NCBI GenBank assembly: GCA_023150275.1
Contig: JAKLLG010000003.1
Coordinates: 62,001 to 126,000 of the forward strand
Length of the DNA stretch: 64,000 nt
Origin: Rhodocyclaceae bacterium
GTDB taxonomy: Bacteria > Pseudomonadota > Gammaproteobacteria > Burkholderiales > Rhodocyclaceae
Direction: 5' to 3'
Below are positions 29,203 through 38,439 of the stretch, piece after piece; position 1 is the first letter of the stretch; the number at the start of each line of letters is the position of its first letter. Below the pieces are notes generated by a model that worked only from the letters and a program-made list of their open reading frames with translations, searched no databases and was not told the DNA's origin. Position numbers and translations under genes: made by a program.

Positions 29203-29748
29203 ATGACACCGCTTCGTTCCGGAATACTCGCGCTACTCCTTGCCCTGACACTCGCGGCCTGTGCGACGGCGCCTCCCGACGGTGTGCGCCCGGTGACCGC
29301 ATTCGACCTGAACCGCTATCTCGGACAGTGGCATGAAATCGCGCGGCTCGATCACTCCTTCGAGCGCGGCATGCGCGACGTTTCCGCCACCTATTCGCTG
29401 CAGGAGGATGGCAGCGTCAAGGTCGTCAATCGCGGCTACGACACGCAGCGCCAGGCGTGGAAGGAGGCCATCGGCCGCGCCGTATTCCTCGGCGACAGCA
29501 GCACGGCATCCCTCAAGGTATCGTTCTTCGGCCCGTTCTACGGCGGCTACCACGTGATCGCACTCGATCAGCAGCACTATCGCTGGTCGCTCGTTGCCGG
29601 CCCGGACCGGGACTTCCTGTGGATACTTGCGCGCGACAAGTCCCTGCCGGCCGACGTTCGCGAGCGACTGCTTGGCGAGGCCCGGGCGCTTGGTTTCGCC
29701 ACCGAGAAGCTGATCTGGGTCGAGCATGGCAGAAGCGATGGCGGCTGA
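29203..29748 (+). CDS. blc: Outer-membrane lipocalin Blc
   Basis: A 181-residue bacterial lipocalin that binds hydrophobic ligands at the outer membrane. It has a lipoprotein signal (MTPLRSGILALLLALTLAAC) and then the lipocalin signature (LNRYLGQWHEIARLDHSFERG), the SLKVSFFGPFYGGYHVIAL strand region, and WILARDKSLP. The start at 29203 sits at the head of the signal; the longer frame to 29110 is in the upstream spacer. The 184-base gap before it shows no clear promoter. Confidence 0.92.
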   Translation: MTPLRSGILALLLALTLAACATAPPDGVRPVTAFDLNRYLGQWHEIARLDHSFERGMRDVSATYSLQEDGSVKVVNRGYDTQRQAWKEAIGRAVFLGDSSTASLKVSFFGPFYGGYHVIALDQQHYRWSLVAGPDRDFLWILARDKSLPADVRERLLGEARALGFATEKLIWVEHGRSDGG

Positions 29749-29772
29749 TCTGCCGAAACGGGTGCGGGTGTC

Positions 29773-29988
29773 TTGAAGAATCCAGCATCGTTTCCGACAG
29801 ACGCGCCGCCGCGCGATGTGCGCTGCACTCGCTGCGCGCACTACTTCATCACCCACGACCCCGCTTTCCCCTACGGCTGCCGCGCCCTCGACTTCAAGAG
29901 CTGGCGGCCACCGATGCTCGATGTGCTGGAATCGTCGGGGCAGCCGTGCTTGTATTTTCAGGCCCGGGAGGCAGGCGGGATGGGTTGA
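29773..29988 (+). CDS. Small conserved Cys-rich protein
   Basis: A 71-residue protein with a likely metal-binding pattern: Cys-x2-Cys (VRCTRCAHYFITH), a third cysteine (FPYGCRAL) and a fourth (SGQPCLYF). The motif CxxCxHYFxTHDPxFPYGCR recurs in small proteins of unknown role in many proteobacteria (recalled, not checked). It begins with TTG (29773), and no strong ribosome site is visible, so the exact start is uncertain. It lies 24 bases after the lipocalin gene and precedes the toxin-antitoxin pair. Confidence 0.65.
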   Translation: MKNPASFPTDAPPRDVRCTRCAHYFITHDPAFPYGCRALDFKSWRPPMLDVLESSGQPCLYFQAREAGGMG

Positions 29989-30044
29989 GCCTTCGCCATG
30001 GCGAGTGGATTCAATTGAAGCTGATTAGTGTTACGGGGGGTTGC

Positions 30045-30078
30045 TTGACACCCGTTATTCTTTACATACACTGTACGT
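30045..30078 (+). promoter_or_regulatory. brnTA promoter and possible operator
   Basis: TTGACA (30045-30050), 16 bases, TACACT (30067-30072); the brnT ATG is at 30079, so the transcript may be leaderless. An inverted repeat CATAC-N7-GTATG (30065-30081) covers the -10 box and start codon and could be the BrnA autorepression site. Confidence 0.6.
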
Positions 30079-30357
30079 ATGATTGAATTCGATTGGGATT
30101 CGGCCAAGGCTGCCGCAAACGTCAAGAAACATGGTGTTTCCTTTGAGGAGGCGCAGTCTGCTTTCTATGATGAGTTTGCTATCCAGTTCTTTGATGAAGA
30201 CCACTCCTCTGATGAAGAACGTTTTCTGTTGTTGGGCATGAGCACGGGATCAAGATTGCTTCTTGTCGCTCACTGCGAACGAGATGCGGGGCACGTCATC
30301 CGCATCATCTCAGCCCGCAAGGCAACCAAACGCGAAAGTGTGTTCTACGGGAAATGA
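30079..30357 (+). CDS. brnT: BrnT family toxin
   Basis: A 92-residue type II toxin of the BrnT family, RelE-fold ribonuclease that cleaves mRNA when freed from BrnA. Family features: IEFDWDSAKAAANVKKHGVSFEEA at the start, RFLLLGMSTGSRLLLVAH in the middle and VIRIISARKATKRE at the end. It is followed 4 bases later by brnA. The DNA is clearly less GC-rich than the flanks, suggesting acquisition. Confidence 0.92.
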   Translation: MIEFDWDSAKAAANVKKHGVSFEEAQSAFYDEFAIQFFDEDHSSDEERFLLLGMSTGSRLLLVAHCERDAGHVIRIISARKATKRESVFYGK

Positions 30358-30361
30358 AATC

Positions 30362-30586
30362 ATGAAAGCTGAATACGATCTTTCCAAATTGAAGTCGCGC
30401 AGGAATCCTTACGCGTCGAAGCTGAAGAAACCCGTCACCATGCGGCTTTCCGAGGACGTGGTGGCTTATTTCAAGAGTATGGCCGCCGATGCAGGGGTGC
30501 CCTATCAGAGCCTTATCAATCTCTATCTGCGCGATTGTGTTACTCAGAACCGGCAGGTGCAAATCGCGTGGCCCAGCAAGCCTTGA
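30362..30586 (+). CDS. brnA: BrnA family antitoxin
   Basis: A 74-residue antitoxin that pairs with BrnT. It has an N-terminal arm (MKAEYDLSKLKSRRNPYASKL) that wraps the toxin and a ribbon-helix-helix DNA-binding C-terminus (VTMRLSEDVVAYFKSMAADA). The start ATG at 30362 follows the brnT stop by 4 bases. A second, degraded brnTA locus occurs at 42181-42538; the two antitoxins share the sequences YDxSK, NPYASxLKK and VPYQSLINLYLRDC-like. Confidence 0.92.
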   Translation: MKAEYDLSKLKSRRNPYASKLKKPVTMRLSEDVVAYFKSMAADAGVPYQSLINLYLRDCVTQNRQVQIAWPSKP

Positions 30587-30661
30587 CGCTATAGCCGAGG
30601 ATGTATTCGAAGGTCGACGTGACTTTCTTTTGAAAATTATCGATACATCCGTACCCACCGC

Positions 30662-31195
30662 TTATGCCTGCTGCCGCGCCTTCAGCCGCGCCAGATAATC
30701 CGGCTGAAAGATCGCCATGCGCAGTGCATCGCGATACTCGCCATTCACGAAGAACTCGTGGCGCAGCAGGCCTTCGTCAGTGAAGCCGGCCTTGCGGTAG
30801 ATGGCGAGGGCGGCGGCATTGTCGCAGTCCACAACGAGGAAGAGCTTGTAGAGGTTGAGGACGAAGAAGGCGTACTCGATCGCCAGCAGGGTGGCCGGAT
30901 AGGCGTAGCCCTTGCCCTGGTGTTCGGGGGCGATGATGATCTGGAACTCGGCGCGACGGTGGATGTGGTTGATCTCGACCAGTTCGACGAGGCCGACGCG
31001 GGTGCCTTCCTGCTCGACGACGAAGCGGCGTTCGCTCTGGTCGTGGATGTGCTTGTCGTAGAGGTCGCACAGTTCGACGAAGGCTTCATACGGTTCCTCG
31101 AACCAGTAGTGCATCACCGACTCGTTGTTGTCGAGATCGTGCACGAAGCGCAGGTCCTCGCGTTCGAGCGGGCGGATTTTCAGTGTGGTCTGCAT
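30662..31195 (-). CDS. speG: Spermidine N1-acetyltransferase SpeG
   Basis: GNAT acetyltransferase that transfers acetyl groups from acetyl-CoA to spermidine or spermine, lowering polyamine toxicity. The 177 residues from [19 protein letters not shown] match E. coli SpeG closely: [40 protein letters not shown] and [15 protein letters not shown]. The longer frame to 31285 overlaps the next gene and is not used. It lies beside the DUF4143 ATPase, with a short gap. Confidence 0.93.
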   Translation of the reverse strand: MQTTLKIRPLEREDLRFVHDLDNNESVMHYWFEEPYEAFVELCDLYDKHIHDQSERRFVVEQEGTRVGLVELVEINHIHRRAEFQIIIAPEHQGKGYAYPATLLAIEYAFFVLNLYKLFLVVDCDNAAALAIYRKAGFTDEGLLRHEFFVNGEYRDALRMAIFQPDYLARLKARQQA

Positions 31196-31232
31196 CGCCT
31201 TCCTTTCACTTTCCTGTTCGGCGTCGGCCGGC

Positions 31233-32426
31233 TTATTTGGCCGTGGGTGTCGACGCCTGAATGGCTGCTGTGAGCCAAGCGTCATTCTGCAACGGATTCA
31301 CGACCTGAACGCCGTGCACCGCATGGGCATTCTCGCCATTGAACAGCACGAAGCCGTCGGCTACGCCATGTCCAGCGGCGGCCTTGAAGCGGCTGATACC
31401 CTTGAGAAAATCCAGGGAGAACGTGCGGGACGACTTGATTTCCACCGGCAGCAACGCGCGCCCATGGCGAACCAGCAGATCAACCTCGTTGCCGTGGGTG
31501 TCGCGGTAGAAATAAAGCTCGGGCCGCGTGCCGGCGTTGCATAGCTGCTTCTGCACGTCCGCGACGATGAGATTTTCGTAGAGATTGCCGCGCAAGGGGT
31601 CGCGGCTGGCCTGTTCGGCAGTATGAATGCCCAGCAGGAAGGCGGCCAATCCGGCATCGGCAAAATAAAGTTTCGGCGATTTGATCAGCCGCTTGCCGAT
31701 GTTTTCGAACCAGGGCGGCAGTTCAAACACCAGATACGATGCCTTGAGGACGGACAGCCATTGCCGCAAGGCCGGGGCAGAGACGCCGACATCGTTGGCG
31801 AGCGAGGCCAGATTCACCACCTGTCCGATCCTGCCGGCCAGCAAGACCAGGAATTTCTGGAACGCGGACAAGTCCCGCAACTGGATCAACGCCCGCACAT
31901 CGCGCTCGACGTACGTTTGGAGGTAGCTGTTGTAGAAGCGCCGGGAATCCAGCTTTTCCTCATGCACACGCGGATAGCAGCCGCGCACGATCAGCTCGAA
32001 GGGATCGGTCAGTGGTGCATAGCGTCTCAACTCCGCCAGCGAAAATGGCCACAGCGTCAGCACCGCCGTGCGCCCTGCCAGCGATTGGCTCACCACCTCG
32101 TGCAGGCGCGGCTGATGGCTGCCGGTCAGGATGAAGCGTCCCTTGCCGCCCTCCCGGTCAATCACTCCCTGCAGGTAGGAGAGTAATTCCGGCAGACGCT
32201 GCACTTCGTCCAGAATCACGCCATCGGGAAACTGCCCGAGAAAACCGCGCGGATCGGCCTCTGCCGCCATGCGCACATCCGGATCTTCCAGCGATACCCA
32301 CGGTTTGTCGGGAAAAGTCTTGCGCGCCAACGTCGTCTTGCCGGACTGGCGCGGCCCCAGGATCGTTACGGCCGGATACTCGGCCGCCGAACGTTGCAGT
32401 TCTGCAGTGATGTCGCGCTCAATCAT
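31233..32426 (-). CDS. AAA_14/DUF4143 ATPase
   Basis: A 397-residue P-loop protein: Walker [14 protein letters not shown], Walker [16 protein letters not shown], the sensor segment [11 protein letters not shown], then the C-terminal DUF4143 domain with a restriction-endonuclease-like core ([22 protein letters not shown]). Such genes are common in accessory regions and their biological role is unknown; some are near toxin-antitoxin loci or mobile DNA. The start codon lies inside a triple half-site array. Base composition is slightly lower in GC than neighbouring core genes. Confidence 0.88.
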   Translation of the reverse strand: MIERDITAELQRSAAEYPAVTILGPRQSGKTTLARKTFPDKPWVSLEDPDVRMAAEADPRGFLGQFPDGVILDEVQRLPELLSYLQGVIDREGGKGRFILTGSHQPRLHEVVSQSLAGRTAVLTLWPFSLAELRRYAPLTDPFELIVRGCYPRVHEEKLDSRRFYNSYLQTYVERDVRALIQLRDLSAFQKFLVLLAGRIGQVVNLASLANDVGVSAPALRQWLSVLKASYLVFELPPWFENIGKRLIKSPKLYFADAGLAAFLLGIHTAEQASRDPLRGNLYENLIVADVQKQLCNAGTRPELYFYRDTHGNEVDLLVRHGRALLPVEIKSSRTFSLDFLKGISRFKAAAGHGVADGFVLFNGENAHAVHGVQVVNPLQNDAWLTAAIQASTPTAK

Positions 32427-32447
32427 GGAAGCATGATAGCAATCATG
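32422..32447. promoter_or_regulatory. Triple half-site array over the ATPase start codon
   Basis: Three 6-base half-sites in alternating orientation, each 4 bases apart: ATCATG-N4-CATGAT-N4-ATCATG (10-base period). The first contains the ATPase start codon (32424-32426 on the minus strand). A regular array of this kind suits a repressor that binds one face of the helix. Confidence 0.45.
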
Positions 32448-32590
32448 TGTGATAAACGAAAGTTGCAGTTCTGTTTGTCACAATTTATTCATGTCCGATG
32501 TCGCGCTCCCTGCTTTACGGCGTATCTGCCCGCAGGTCGAAGGCTCACGCCTTGGCCTGCGTCGACGATGGCGCACGTGGATGCCTCTGA

Positions 32591-33499
32591 TCATTCCTCG
32601 GCGAGCAGCGCCACCAGCACTTCCGGCGTGCGCAGCCGCTCGCTGAACCAGCGCAGCGCCTGCCCGCGATGGCTGCTGCACCAGGCGAGGTGCAGTTGCG
32701 TTGGCAGGCGCGCCTCCGCGGTCTGGCGCAGCACGAGCCGGCCGGCGGTCGCTTCACGCTCGGCGAGGGTGCGCGGCAGATAGCCGACGCCGAGCCCGGC
32801 CACGTGCGCGGCGACTTTGCTCGCCACATCGGGCACGCTCAGTACCGCTTGCCCGGAGAGCAGCCCGCTGCTGCGCGCGGCGAGGTTGCGCGTAGTGTCG
32901 GCGAGCACGATGGCGCGATGGCGGCGGATCGTGTCGGCGGTGAGCGGTTCCGCTTCGGCGGCGAGCGCGTGCGTCGGCGCGATGGCAAAGACGAAATCCA
33001 CGCTGCCGAGCGGCAGCGCCGTCAGCCCGCCGCCCGGCGGTGCTTCGCCGGGGGCGCCCACGGCGAGGTCAGCACGGCCGCCGAGCAGGGCATCCCAGCA
33101 GCCGGCAAGCACTTCGCAGGACAAGCGGATCTCGGTGCCGTGGCCCGCGGCGTAGAAATCGGCGATCAGCGGAAAGAGGCGTTCGGCCGGAATCAGCGCA
33201 TCGACGGCGATGCGCAGCTCGGCTTCCCAGCCGCTCGCCACCTGCCGCGCGCGGCGCTCCAGATGGCCGGCGGCATCGAGCAGCGGCCGGCCGCCATCAA
33301 GCAGGCTACGCCCCGCCTCGGTGAGCACGGCGCGCCGGCCAACGCGCTCGAACAGGGCATAGCCGAGCTGCGTTTCGGCCTTGCCGATGGCGTGGGTCAC
33401 CGCCGACGGCACGCGGTGCAAGGCCTGCGCGGCGGCCGAGAAGCTGCCGCGGCGGTCGATGGCGTCGAGCAGCTGCAGCAGCTCAAGAGATATGTTCAA
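32591..33499 (-). CDS. LysR family transcriptional regulator
   Basis: A 302-residue LysR-type regulator: N-terminal winged helix-turn-helix (residues about 1-60, LDAIDRRGSFSAAAQALHRV) and a C-terminal effector-binding domain (ELRIAVDALIPAERLFPLI). It is divergent from the pirin gene, with an LTTR-like box in the 88-base gap, so it probably controls pirin and the next gene, the WrbA-like flavoprotein. The effector is unknown. It resembles the YhaJ/AaeR-type subfamily in its opening residues (MNISLELLQLLDAI). Confidence 0.9.
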   Translation of the reverse strand: MNISLELLQLLDAIDRRGSFSAAAQALHRVPSAVTHAIGKAETQLGYALFERVGRRAVLTEAGRSLLDGGRPLLDAAGHLERRARQVASGWEAELRIAVDALIPAERLFPLIADFYAAGHGTEIRLSCEVLAGCWDALLGGRADLAVGAPGEAPPGGGLTALPLGSVDFVFAIAPTHALAAEAEPLTADTIRRHRAIVLADTTRNLAARSSGLLSGQAVLSVPDVASKVAAHVAGLGVGYLPRTLAEREATAGRLVLRQTAEARLPTQLHLAWCSSHRGQALRWFSERLRTPEVLVALLAEE

Positions 33500-33539
33500 T
33501 TTAATTCACCGTAAAGATGAAAAAACATCGCTGGAAAGA

Positions 33540-33560
33540 GATTGATGACCAATCTATGAT
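33540..33560 (+). promoter_or_regulatory. LTTR box and -10 box of the pirin gene
   Basis: GATTG-ATGAC-CAATC (33540-33554) is a perfect inverted repeat matching the T-N11-A pattern bound by LysR regulators. TATGAT (33555-33560) follows it directly and could be the pirin -10 box. It lies between the two divergent genes. Confidence 0.55.
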
Positions 33561-33587
33561 CTTTGAAAACATGAGGAAATTGCAACA

Positions 33588-34346
33588 ATGATCACCATTC
33601 GCCCCGCCACCGCCCGTGGCCACGCCGATTATGGCTGGCTCCGCACCTGGCACAGCTTTTCGTTCGCCGATTACCACGATCCGGCCGAAATGGGCTGGGG
33701 CGCGCTGCGCGTGATCAACGAGGACATCGTCGCGCCGGGGCAGGGCTTTCCGCTGCACGGCCACCGCGACATGGAGATCGTCACCGTGATTCTCTCCGGC
33801 GCGCTCGAACACCGCGACAGCCTCGGCAACGGTGCCGTCATCCGGCCCGGCGAGGTGCAGCGCATGAGTGCCGGCAGCGGCGTGCGCCACAGCGAATACA
33901 ATCCGTCGGCGAGCGAGGCGACGCATCTGCTGCAGATCTGGATCCGGCCGCAGGACGCCAGCACGGCGCCCGGCTACGAGCAGATTGCCGTGGCCAGTGC
34001 GCCGGGGGCAGTGCTGCTCGCCTCGCCGGACGGGCGCGACGGCAGCGTGCGCATCGGGCAGCAGGCCACGCTCCAGCGCGTGCGCCTCGCCGCCGGCGAG
34101 CGCTTCGATGCGCTGCTCGCGCCGGGCCGCTACGGCTATGCACAGCTGATTTCAGGCCGCATGGCGGTCGACGGGTATTCGCTCGCTGCCGGCGATGGTC
34201 TCAAGGCAGCGGCCGAGGCCGGGAGCACGATGACGCTCGCCTTTGCCGCGCATGCGGGCACCGCCGCTGGCGCTGTCGCCGCTGTCACACAGCAAGCGGA
34301 TGCCTCCGCCGCTGCCGATTTCCTCTGGTTCGATCTTCCGGCTTGA
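33588..34346 (+). CDS. Pirin family protein
   Basis: A 252-residue bicupin, YhhW-like, with intact metal ligands of the N-terminal cupin: His57, His59, His101 and Glu103 (FPLHGHRDMEIVT, SGVRHSEYNPS). Some members have quercetin 2,3-dioxygenase activity and others act in redox sensing. The real substrate is not predictable. It is divergent from the LysR gene and followed at 42 bases by the flavoprotein gene. Confidence 0.9.
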   Translation: MITIRPATARGHADYGWLRTWHSFSFADYHDPAEMGWGALRVINEDIVAPGQGFPLHGHRDMEIVTVILSGALEHRDSLGNGAVIRPGEVQRMSAGSGVRHSEYNPSASEATHLLQIWIRPQDASTAPGYEQIAVASAPGAVLLASPDGRDGSVRIGQQATLQRVRLAAGERFDALLAPGRYGYAQLISGRMAVDGYSLAAGDGLKAAAEAGSTMTLAFAAHAGTAAGAVAAVTQQADASAAADFLWFDLPA

Positions 34347-34387
34347 GTGCCGGGCAAACCCCCAACGACTGTACAAGGAGAATCCGC

Positions 34388-34963
34388 ATGACCCGAATCG
34401 CCATTGCCTACCACAGCGGCTACGGCCACACGCAACGTCAGGCCGAGGCCGTGCGCGCCGGCGCGGCGGCCATCGCCGGCGTCGAGGCCACGCTTCATGC
34501 CGTGGACGCGCTCGACGAGGCGCAATGGGCGGCGCTCGACGCCGCCGACGCCATCGTCTTCGGCGCCCCCACCTACATGGGTAGCGCGTCGGCCAAGTTC
34601 AAGGCCTTCATGGACGAAAGCTCGAAGCGCTGGTTTTCGCAGGTGTGGAAGGACAAGGTGGCGGCCGGCTTCACCACCTCCGCTTCGCAGTCGGGCGACA
34701 AGCTCAACACGCTGCTGCAGCTGATGGTCTATGCCAACCAGCACGCGATGCTCTGGGTCGGCCTCGATCTGATGCCCGGCAACAACAACTCCAAGGGCTC
34801 GGTGAACGATCTCAACCGGCTGGGCAGCTTTTCCGGCGCGATGGCACAGGCCAATGCCGATCAGGGGGCGGACGCGATGCTGGAAAGCGATCTGAAAACC
34901 GCCGAGCGGCTTGGAGCGCGCGTTGCCGAAACGGCACAGGCGCTGCAGCGCGGCCGCGCGTAA
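34388..34963 (+). CDS. WrbA-like flavodoxin-fold protein
   Basis: A 191-residue flavoprotein: flavodoxin signature (MTRIAIAYHSGYGHTQRQAEAV), phosphate loop, FGAPTYMGSASAKFKAF (isoalloxazine contact), and GFTTSASQSGDKLNTL. It is related to WrbA NAD(P)H:quinone oxidoreductase and the NADPH-dependent FMN reductases. The start at 34388 follows AAGGAGAA. It lies downstream of the pirin gene on the same strand, presumably in the same LysR-controlled unit. Confidence 0.87.
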   Translation: MTRIAIAYHSGYGHTQRQAEAVRAGAAAIAGVEATLHAVDALDEAQWAALDAADAIVFGAPTYMGSASAKFKAFMDESSKRWFSQVWKDKVAAGFTTSASQSGDKLNTLLQLMVYANQHAMLWVGLDLMPGNNNSKGSVNDLNRLGSFSGAMAQANADQGADAMLESDLKTAERLGARVAETAQALQRGRA

Positions 34964-34993
34964 GTCTGCCCTGCGCGGCGGGCGCCGGCCCGC

Positions 34994-37135
34994 TCAGTTG
35001 CGACGCGGCAGGCAACTCGCCGCGTCGTTGGGCCGGCCGGTGAGGTAGCCCTGCACGTAGTGGCAGCCGGCGCGGGCCAGCCACTCGTACTGTTCCTGCG
35101 TCTCCACGCCCTCGGCGACCACTTCCAGGTGCAGGCTGTGCGCGAGCCCGATCACCGCCGAGCAGATCGCGGCATCCTCGTCGCTGACGCCGATGTTATG
35201 CACGAAGGAGCGGTCGACCTTCAGCGTATCGACAGGGAAACGCTTCAGGTAGGCGAGTGACGAATAGCCGGTGCCGAAATCGTCGATCGCGATGCGGATG
35301 CCCATCGCGTCGAGCGCGCGCAGCGTATCTACCGTCGATTCGGCATCGTTCATCAGGATGCTTTCGGTAACCTCGACTTCCAGTGCGTCGGCCGGCAGAT
35401 TGCTTGCCACCAGCGCATTGGCGATCTGCACATGCAGGTCGCGCTGGCGGAACTGCGCCGCCGAAAGGTTCACCGCCACGCGCAGCGCCGGCCAGCCGTT
35501 GCTCCGCCACACGGCGACCTGCCGGCAGGCCTCGGCCAGCACCCATTCGCCAATGGCAACGATGAGCCCGGTCTCCTCCGCCATCGGGATGAAGTCGCCG
35601 GGCGGCACCAGCCCGCGCTCCGGGTGGCGCCAGCGCAGCAGCGCTTCCAGATTCAGCACCTCGCCGCTGCCCAGGTCGATCTGCGGCTGGTAGTGCAGCA
35701 CGAACTCGCGCTTCTTCAGGGCCTGCCGCAGGTCGCTTTCCATCAGCAGCAGCTCCAGCGAGCGGGCGTTCATCTCGCGGCGGAAGAACTGGTAGTTGTT
35801 GCGCCCCTGCTGCTTGGCGTCGTACATCGCGAGGTCGGCGTGCTTGAGCAGCGAGTCAAGATCTTCCCCATCTTCCGGCGAGACGGCGATGCCGATCGAC
35901 GGCGTGACCGTGATCGAATGCTCGCCGAGCGAAAAGGGTTCGGCGAGCAGCTGCATCAGTTTGCGCGCCGCTTGCGCGGCATCGTCGGGCGTGTCGATGT
36001 CGGAGAGCAGCACGATGAACTCGTCGCCGCCCTGGCGCGAAATGGTGTCGGTGGCGCGCACCACCGAGAGCAGGCGCCCCGCGACGTCGCGCAGCAGTTG
36101 GTCGCCGATGGTGTGGCCGAGCGTGTCGTTTACGTTCTTGAAGCGATCGAGGTCGATGAAGAGCAACGCGAAGCGCTTGCCGTTGCGCTGCGCACTGGCG
36201 AGCACCTGTTGGAAACGATCGGTGAGCAGGAAGCGGTTGGGCAGCCCGGTGAGGAAATCGTGATGCGCCATGTGGCGGATGCGCGCTTCGGCGGCCTTTG
36301 CCTCGGTGATGTCGGAAAAGGTGCCGACGTAATGGCAAGTGGTGCCGGTGTCGTCGCGGATTGCGGACACCGAGAGCCATTCCGGGTAGCACTCGCCGCT
36401 CTTGCGACGGTTCCAGATCTCGCCCTGCCAGAAGCCGGTGCCGTGGATCGAATCCCACATCGTCCGGTAGAACTCGGCATTCTGGCGCCCGCTGGAAAGG
36501 AAGCTCGGGTTGCGGCCGACCGCGTCGTCGCGTGTGTAGCCGGTGATCTTGGTGAACGCGGCATTCACCTCGATGATCCTGCGTTCGGCATCGGTGATGA
36601 CGATGCCTTCGTTGCTGCGGGCGATGATGCGCGCCGCGAGCCGCACCCGTGCTTCGGCGGCGAGCCGCGGCGCCGCGTCGCGGCCGAGCAGCACGCCATA
36701 GCTCGTGCCGCGCACCTCGGCGACGCGGTAATCGATATCGAGGGCGATGGCGTGGCCGTCGTGGTGCAACTGGAATTCGCGGTGGCGCAGCTTGGTTTCG
36801 CCTGTGGCGGCGTCGTCGTTGATCTGCGCCAGCAGTTCCTCGAAACCGCCGCAGTCGATGTCGGCCAGTCGCAGATCGAGCAGCGACCTGCCTTGCGGGG
36901 CGAACATTCTTTCCGCTGGTGTGTTGGCATCGACGATGCGCCCGTCGGGCAGCGCGAACAGGATCACCAGCTCGCCGGAAAAATCGAGCAGGGCACGGAA
37001 GCGTTCCAGCTGGCTCAGCTTGTCGCGCAGCTCCGGGTAGTAGCTTTTTCTGAACGAGCGCTCGCCCAGACCGATGATGCGGTCGCGTTCCTCCTCCCAC
37101 GAAGGCGGCGGTGTTTCGTCAGAGTGCTTCAGCAT
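34994..37135 (-). CDS. PAS-PAS-GGDEF-EAL cyclic-di-GMP protein
   Basis: A 713-residue signalling protein: PAS domains (about 45-150 and 165-285), GGDEF (motif at 369-373, RQGGDEF) and EAL (motif at 497-499, NLEALLRW). Both catalytic motifs look intact, so it could make and hydrolyse c-di-GMP. There is no membrane helix, unlike the similar protein at 44326-47607. It overlaps the alcohol dehydrogenase gene by 17 bases and is probably in its operon. Confidence 0.93.
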   Translation of the reverse strand: MLKHSDETPPPSWEEERDRIIGLGERSFRKSYYPELRDKLSQLERFRALLDFSGELVILFALPDGRIVDANTPAERMFAPQGRSLLDLRLADIDCGGFEELLAQINDDAATGETKLRHREFQLHHDGHAIALDIDYRVAEVRGTSYGVLLGRDAAPRLAAEARVRLAARIIARSNEGIVITDAERRIIEVNAAFTKITGYTRDDAVGRNPSFLSSGRQNAEFYRTMWDSIHGTGFWQGEIWNRRKSGECYPEWLSVSAIRDDTGTTCHYVGTFSDITEAKAAEARIRHMAHHDFLTGLPNRFLLTDRFQQVLASAQRNGKRFALLFIDLDRFKNVNDTLGHTIGDQLLRDVAGRLLSVVRATDTISRQGGDEFIVLLSDIDTPDDAAQAARKLMQLLAEPFSLGEHSITVTPSIGIAVSPEDGEDLDSLLKHADLAMYDAKQQGRNNYQFFRREMNARSLELLLMESDLRQALKKREFVLHYQPQIDLGSGEVLNLEALLRWRHPERGLVPPGDFIPMAEETGLIVAIGEWVLAEACRQVAVWRSNGWPALRVAVNLSAAQFRQRDLHVQIANALVASNLPADALEVEVTESILMNDAESTVDTLRALDAMGIRIAIDDFGTGYSSLAYLKRFPVDTLKVDRSFVHNIGVSDEDAAICSAVIGLAHSLHLEVVAEGVETQEQYEWLARAGCHYVQGYLTGRPNDAASCLPRRN

Positions 37136-38258
37136 AGATCGTCTTGATGTCGGCGAGTGTCACCCGCCGCGGGTTGGTGAAGATGCACGCATCGCGCTCG
37201 GCATGCGGCGCCAGATCCTCGATCGTGCCGCGCGTGACGCCCCGTGTACTCAGACCGTTGTGGATGTCGCAGCGTTCGCGCAACGCGGCGATCGCCCCGG
37301 TCAGCGAGCGCTCACCGTGATCGGTGAGGCCAAGGGCGCACGCAATGCGCTGATAGCGTTCGCTGGCTGCCGGGTAGTTGAAGCGGATCACATGATCAAG
37401 CAGCAGCGCGTTGCTCTCGCCGTGCGGCATGTCCAGATAGCCGCCAAGGCTGTGTGCCATCGCATGCACCGCGCCGAGGCTGGCATTGGAAAAGGCCAGC
37501 CCGGCCTGCAGGCTGGCGAGCGACATGTTCTCGCGCGCCTCGCTGTCCGCTGGATCGGCGATGGCGCGTGGCAGATTCGTGGCCACCAGCGAGATCGCCG
37601 ACAGCGCATGCACATCCACCACCGGCGAACTCGCCGTTGATACATAAGCTTCGACGGCGTGCGTCAGCGCGTCGAGCCCCGTGCAGGCCGTCAGGTAGGG
37701 CGGCATCGTCGTCGTGGTTTCCGGATCGACGAGCGCCACATCGGGCACCACGCTCTTGCTGATGATCGCAATCTTGTAGTGCTTGTCCGTGTTGTTGATG
37801 ATCGCGAACTGCGAAATGTCGGCCGAGGTGCCGGAGGTCGTGGGAATGCAGATCAGCGGCGGGCCGGGGCGTGGAATGCGGTCGACGCCTTCGTAGTCGA
37901 GAATGTGGCCGCCGTTGCCGCACACGATGCCAATGCCCTTGGCGCAGTCGATCACGCTGCCGCCGCCGAGGGCGACAATCACGTCGCAGCCCTCGTCGCG
38001 CATGCGCTGCGCGCCGGCCATCACCTCGTGGTCCTTGGGGTTCGGCGTCACCGCATCGAAGACCGCCGAATCGATGTCCGATTCCGCCAGCAGCTCGACC
38101 AGCTGATCGAGCCAGCCGGCAGCGCGAATGCCGGGGTCGGTAACGACCAGCACCCGCCGCGCCTGCATGTTCTGCGCGTAATAGGCGGCCCGATGGCGGG
38201 CGCCGACGCCAAAGATGAACTCGGGGGCGACGAACTTGCGCATCTCGTAATGTGCCAT
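37119..38258 (-). CDS. Iron-containing alcohol dehydrogenase (ErcA-like)
   Basis: A 379-residue group III (iron-dependent) alcohol dehydrogenase. It has the NAD-binding [11 protein letters not shown], and the metal-ligand stretches [12 protein letters not shown] and [18 protein letters not shown] with the expected His residues. The start [17 protein letters not shown] resembles ErcA of pseudomonads, a protein that regulates ethanol oxidation; that assignment is by recall. It is upstream of and overlapping the GGDEF-EAL gene. Confidence 0.9.
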   Translation of the reverse strand: MAHYEMRKFVAPEFIFGVGARHRAAYYAQNMQARRVLVVTDPGIRAAGWLDQLVELLAESDIDSAVFDAVTPNPKDHEVMAGAQRMRDEGCDVIVALGGGSVIDCAKGIGIVCGNGGHILDYEGVDRIPRPGPPLICIPTTSGTSADISQFAIINNTDKHYKIAIISKSVVPDVALVDPETTTTMPPYLTACTGLDALTHAVEAYVSTASSPVVDVHALSAISLVATNLPRAIADPADSEARENMSLASLQAGLAFSNASLGAVHAMAHSLGGYLDMPHGESNALLLDHVIRFNYPAASERYQRIACALGLTDHGERSLTGAIAALRERCDIHNGLSTRGVTRGTIEDLAPHAERDACIFTNPRRVTLADIKTIYAEAL

Positions 38259-38346
38259 GGGGAGCCTCCTGTCGCCGGAAATCCACGCTGAAATTCACTG
38301 CCGCCAAGCGATTCTGCAGATTACTACCCCGCCCGCGAAGCTGCAA

Positions 38347-38414
38347 TGCGGCGCGATGCACAGTGGGGTGCGCCGCACACTGCGGCGCGTGGCGGAGGTG
38401 TGCGTTGCGGCGCG
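38347..38414. repeat. Short GC-rich repeats before dnaE
   Basis: TGCGGCGCG occurs at 38347, 38381 and 38406, and its inverted form TGCGCCGCA at 38369, all within 70 bases. The copies can pair into hairpins. They lie in the 181-base gap before dnaE and end next to its -10 box. Confidence 0.4.
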
Positions 38415-38424
38415 GCGTAAGGAG

Positions 38425-38430
38425 TAAAAT
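38425..38430 (+). promoter_or_regulatory. Putative -10 box of dnaE
   Basis: TAAAAT ends 9 bases before the dnaE ATG, giving a leader of only a few bases at most. The -35 region is weak. Confidence 0.4.
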
Positions 38431-38439
38431 GCCGGCTCC

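Noticed and set aside
32449..32646. Small + strand frame opposite the LysR start region
   Set aside because: No ribosome site or homology; overlaps the C-terminal end of the LysR gene in antisense.
38347..38414. Short GC repeats before dnaE as a CRISPR or iteron array
   Set aside because: Units are only 9 bases, unevenly spaced and one is inverted; no replication-origin features such as DnaA boxes accompany them.
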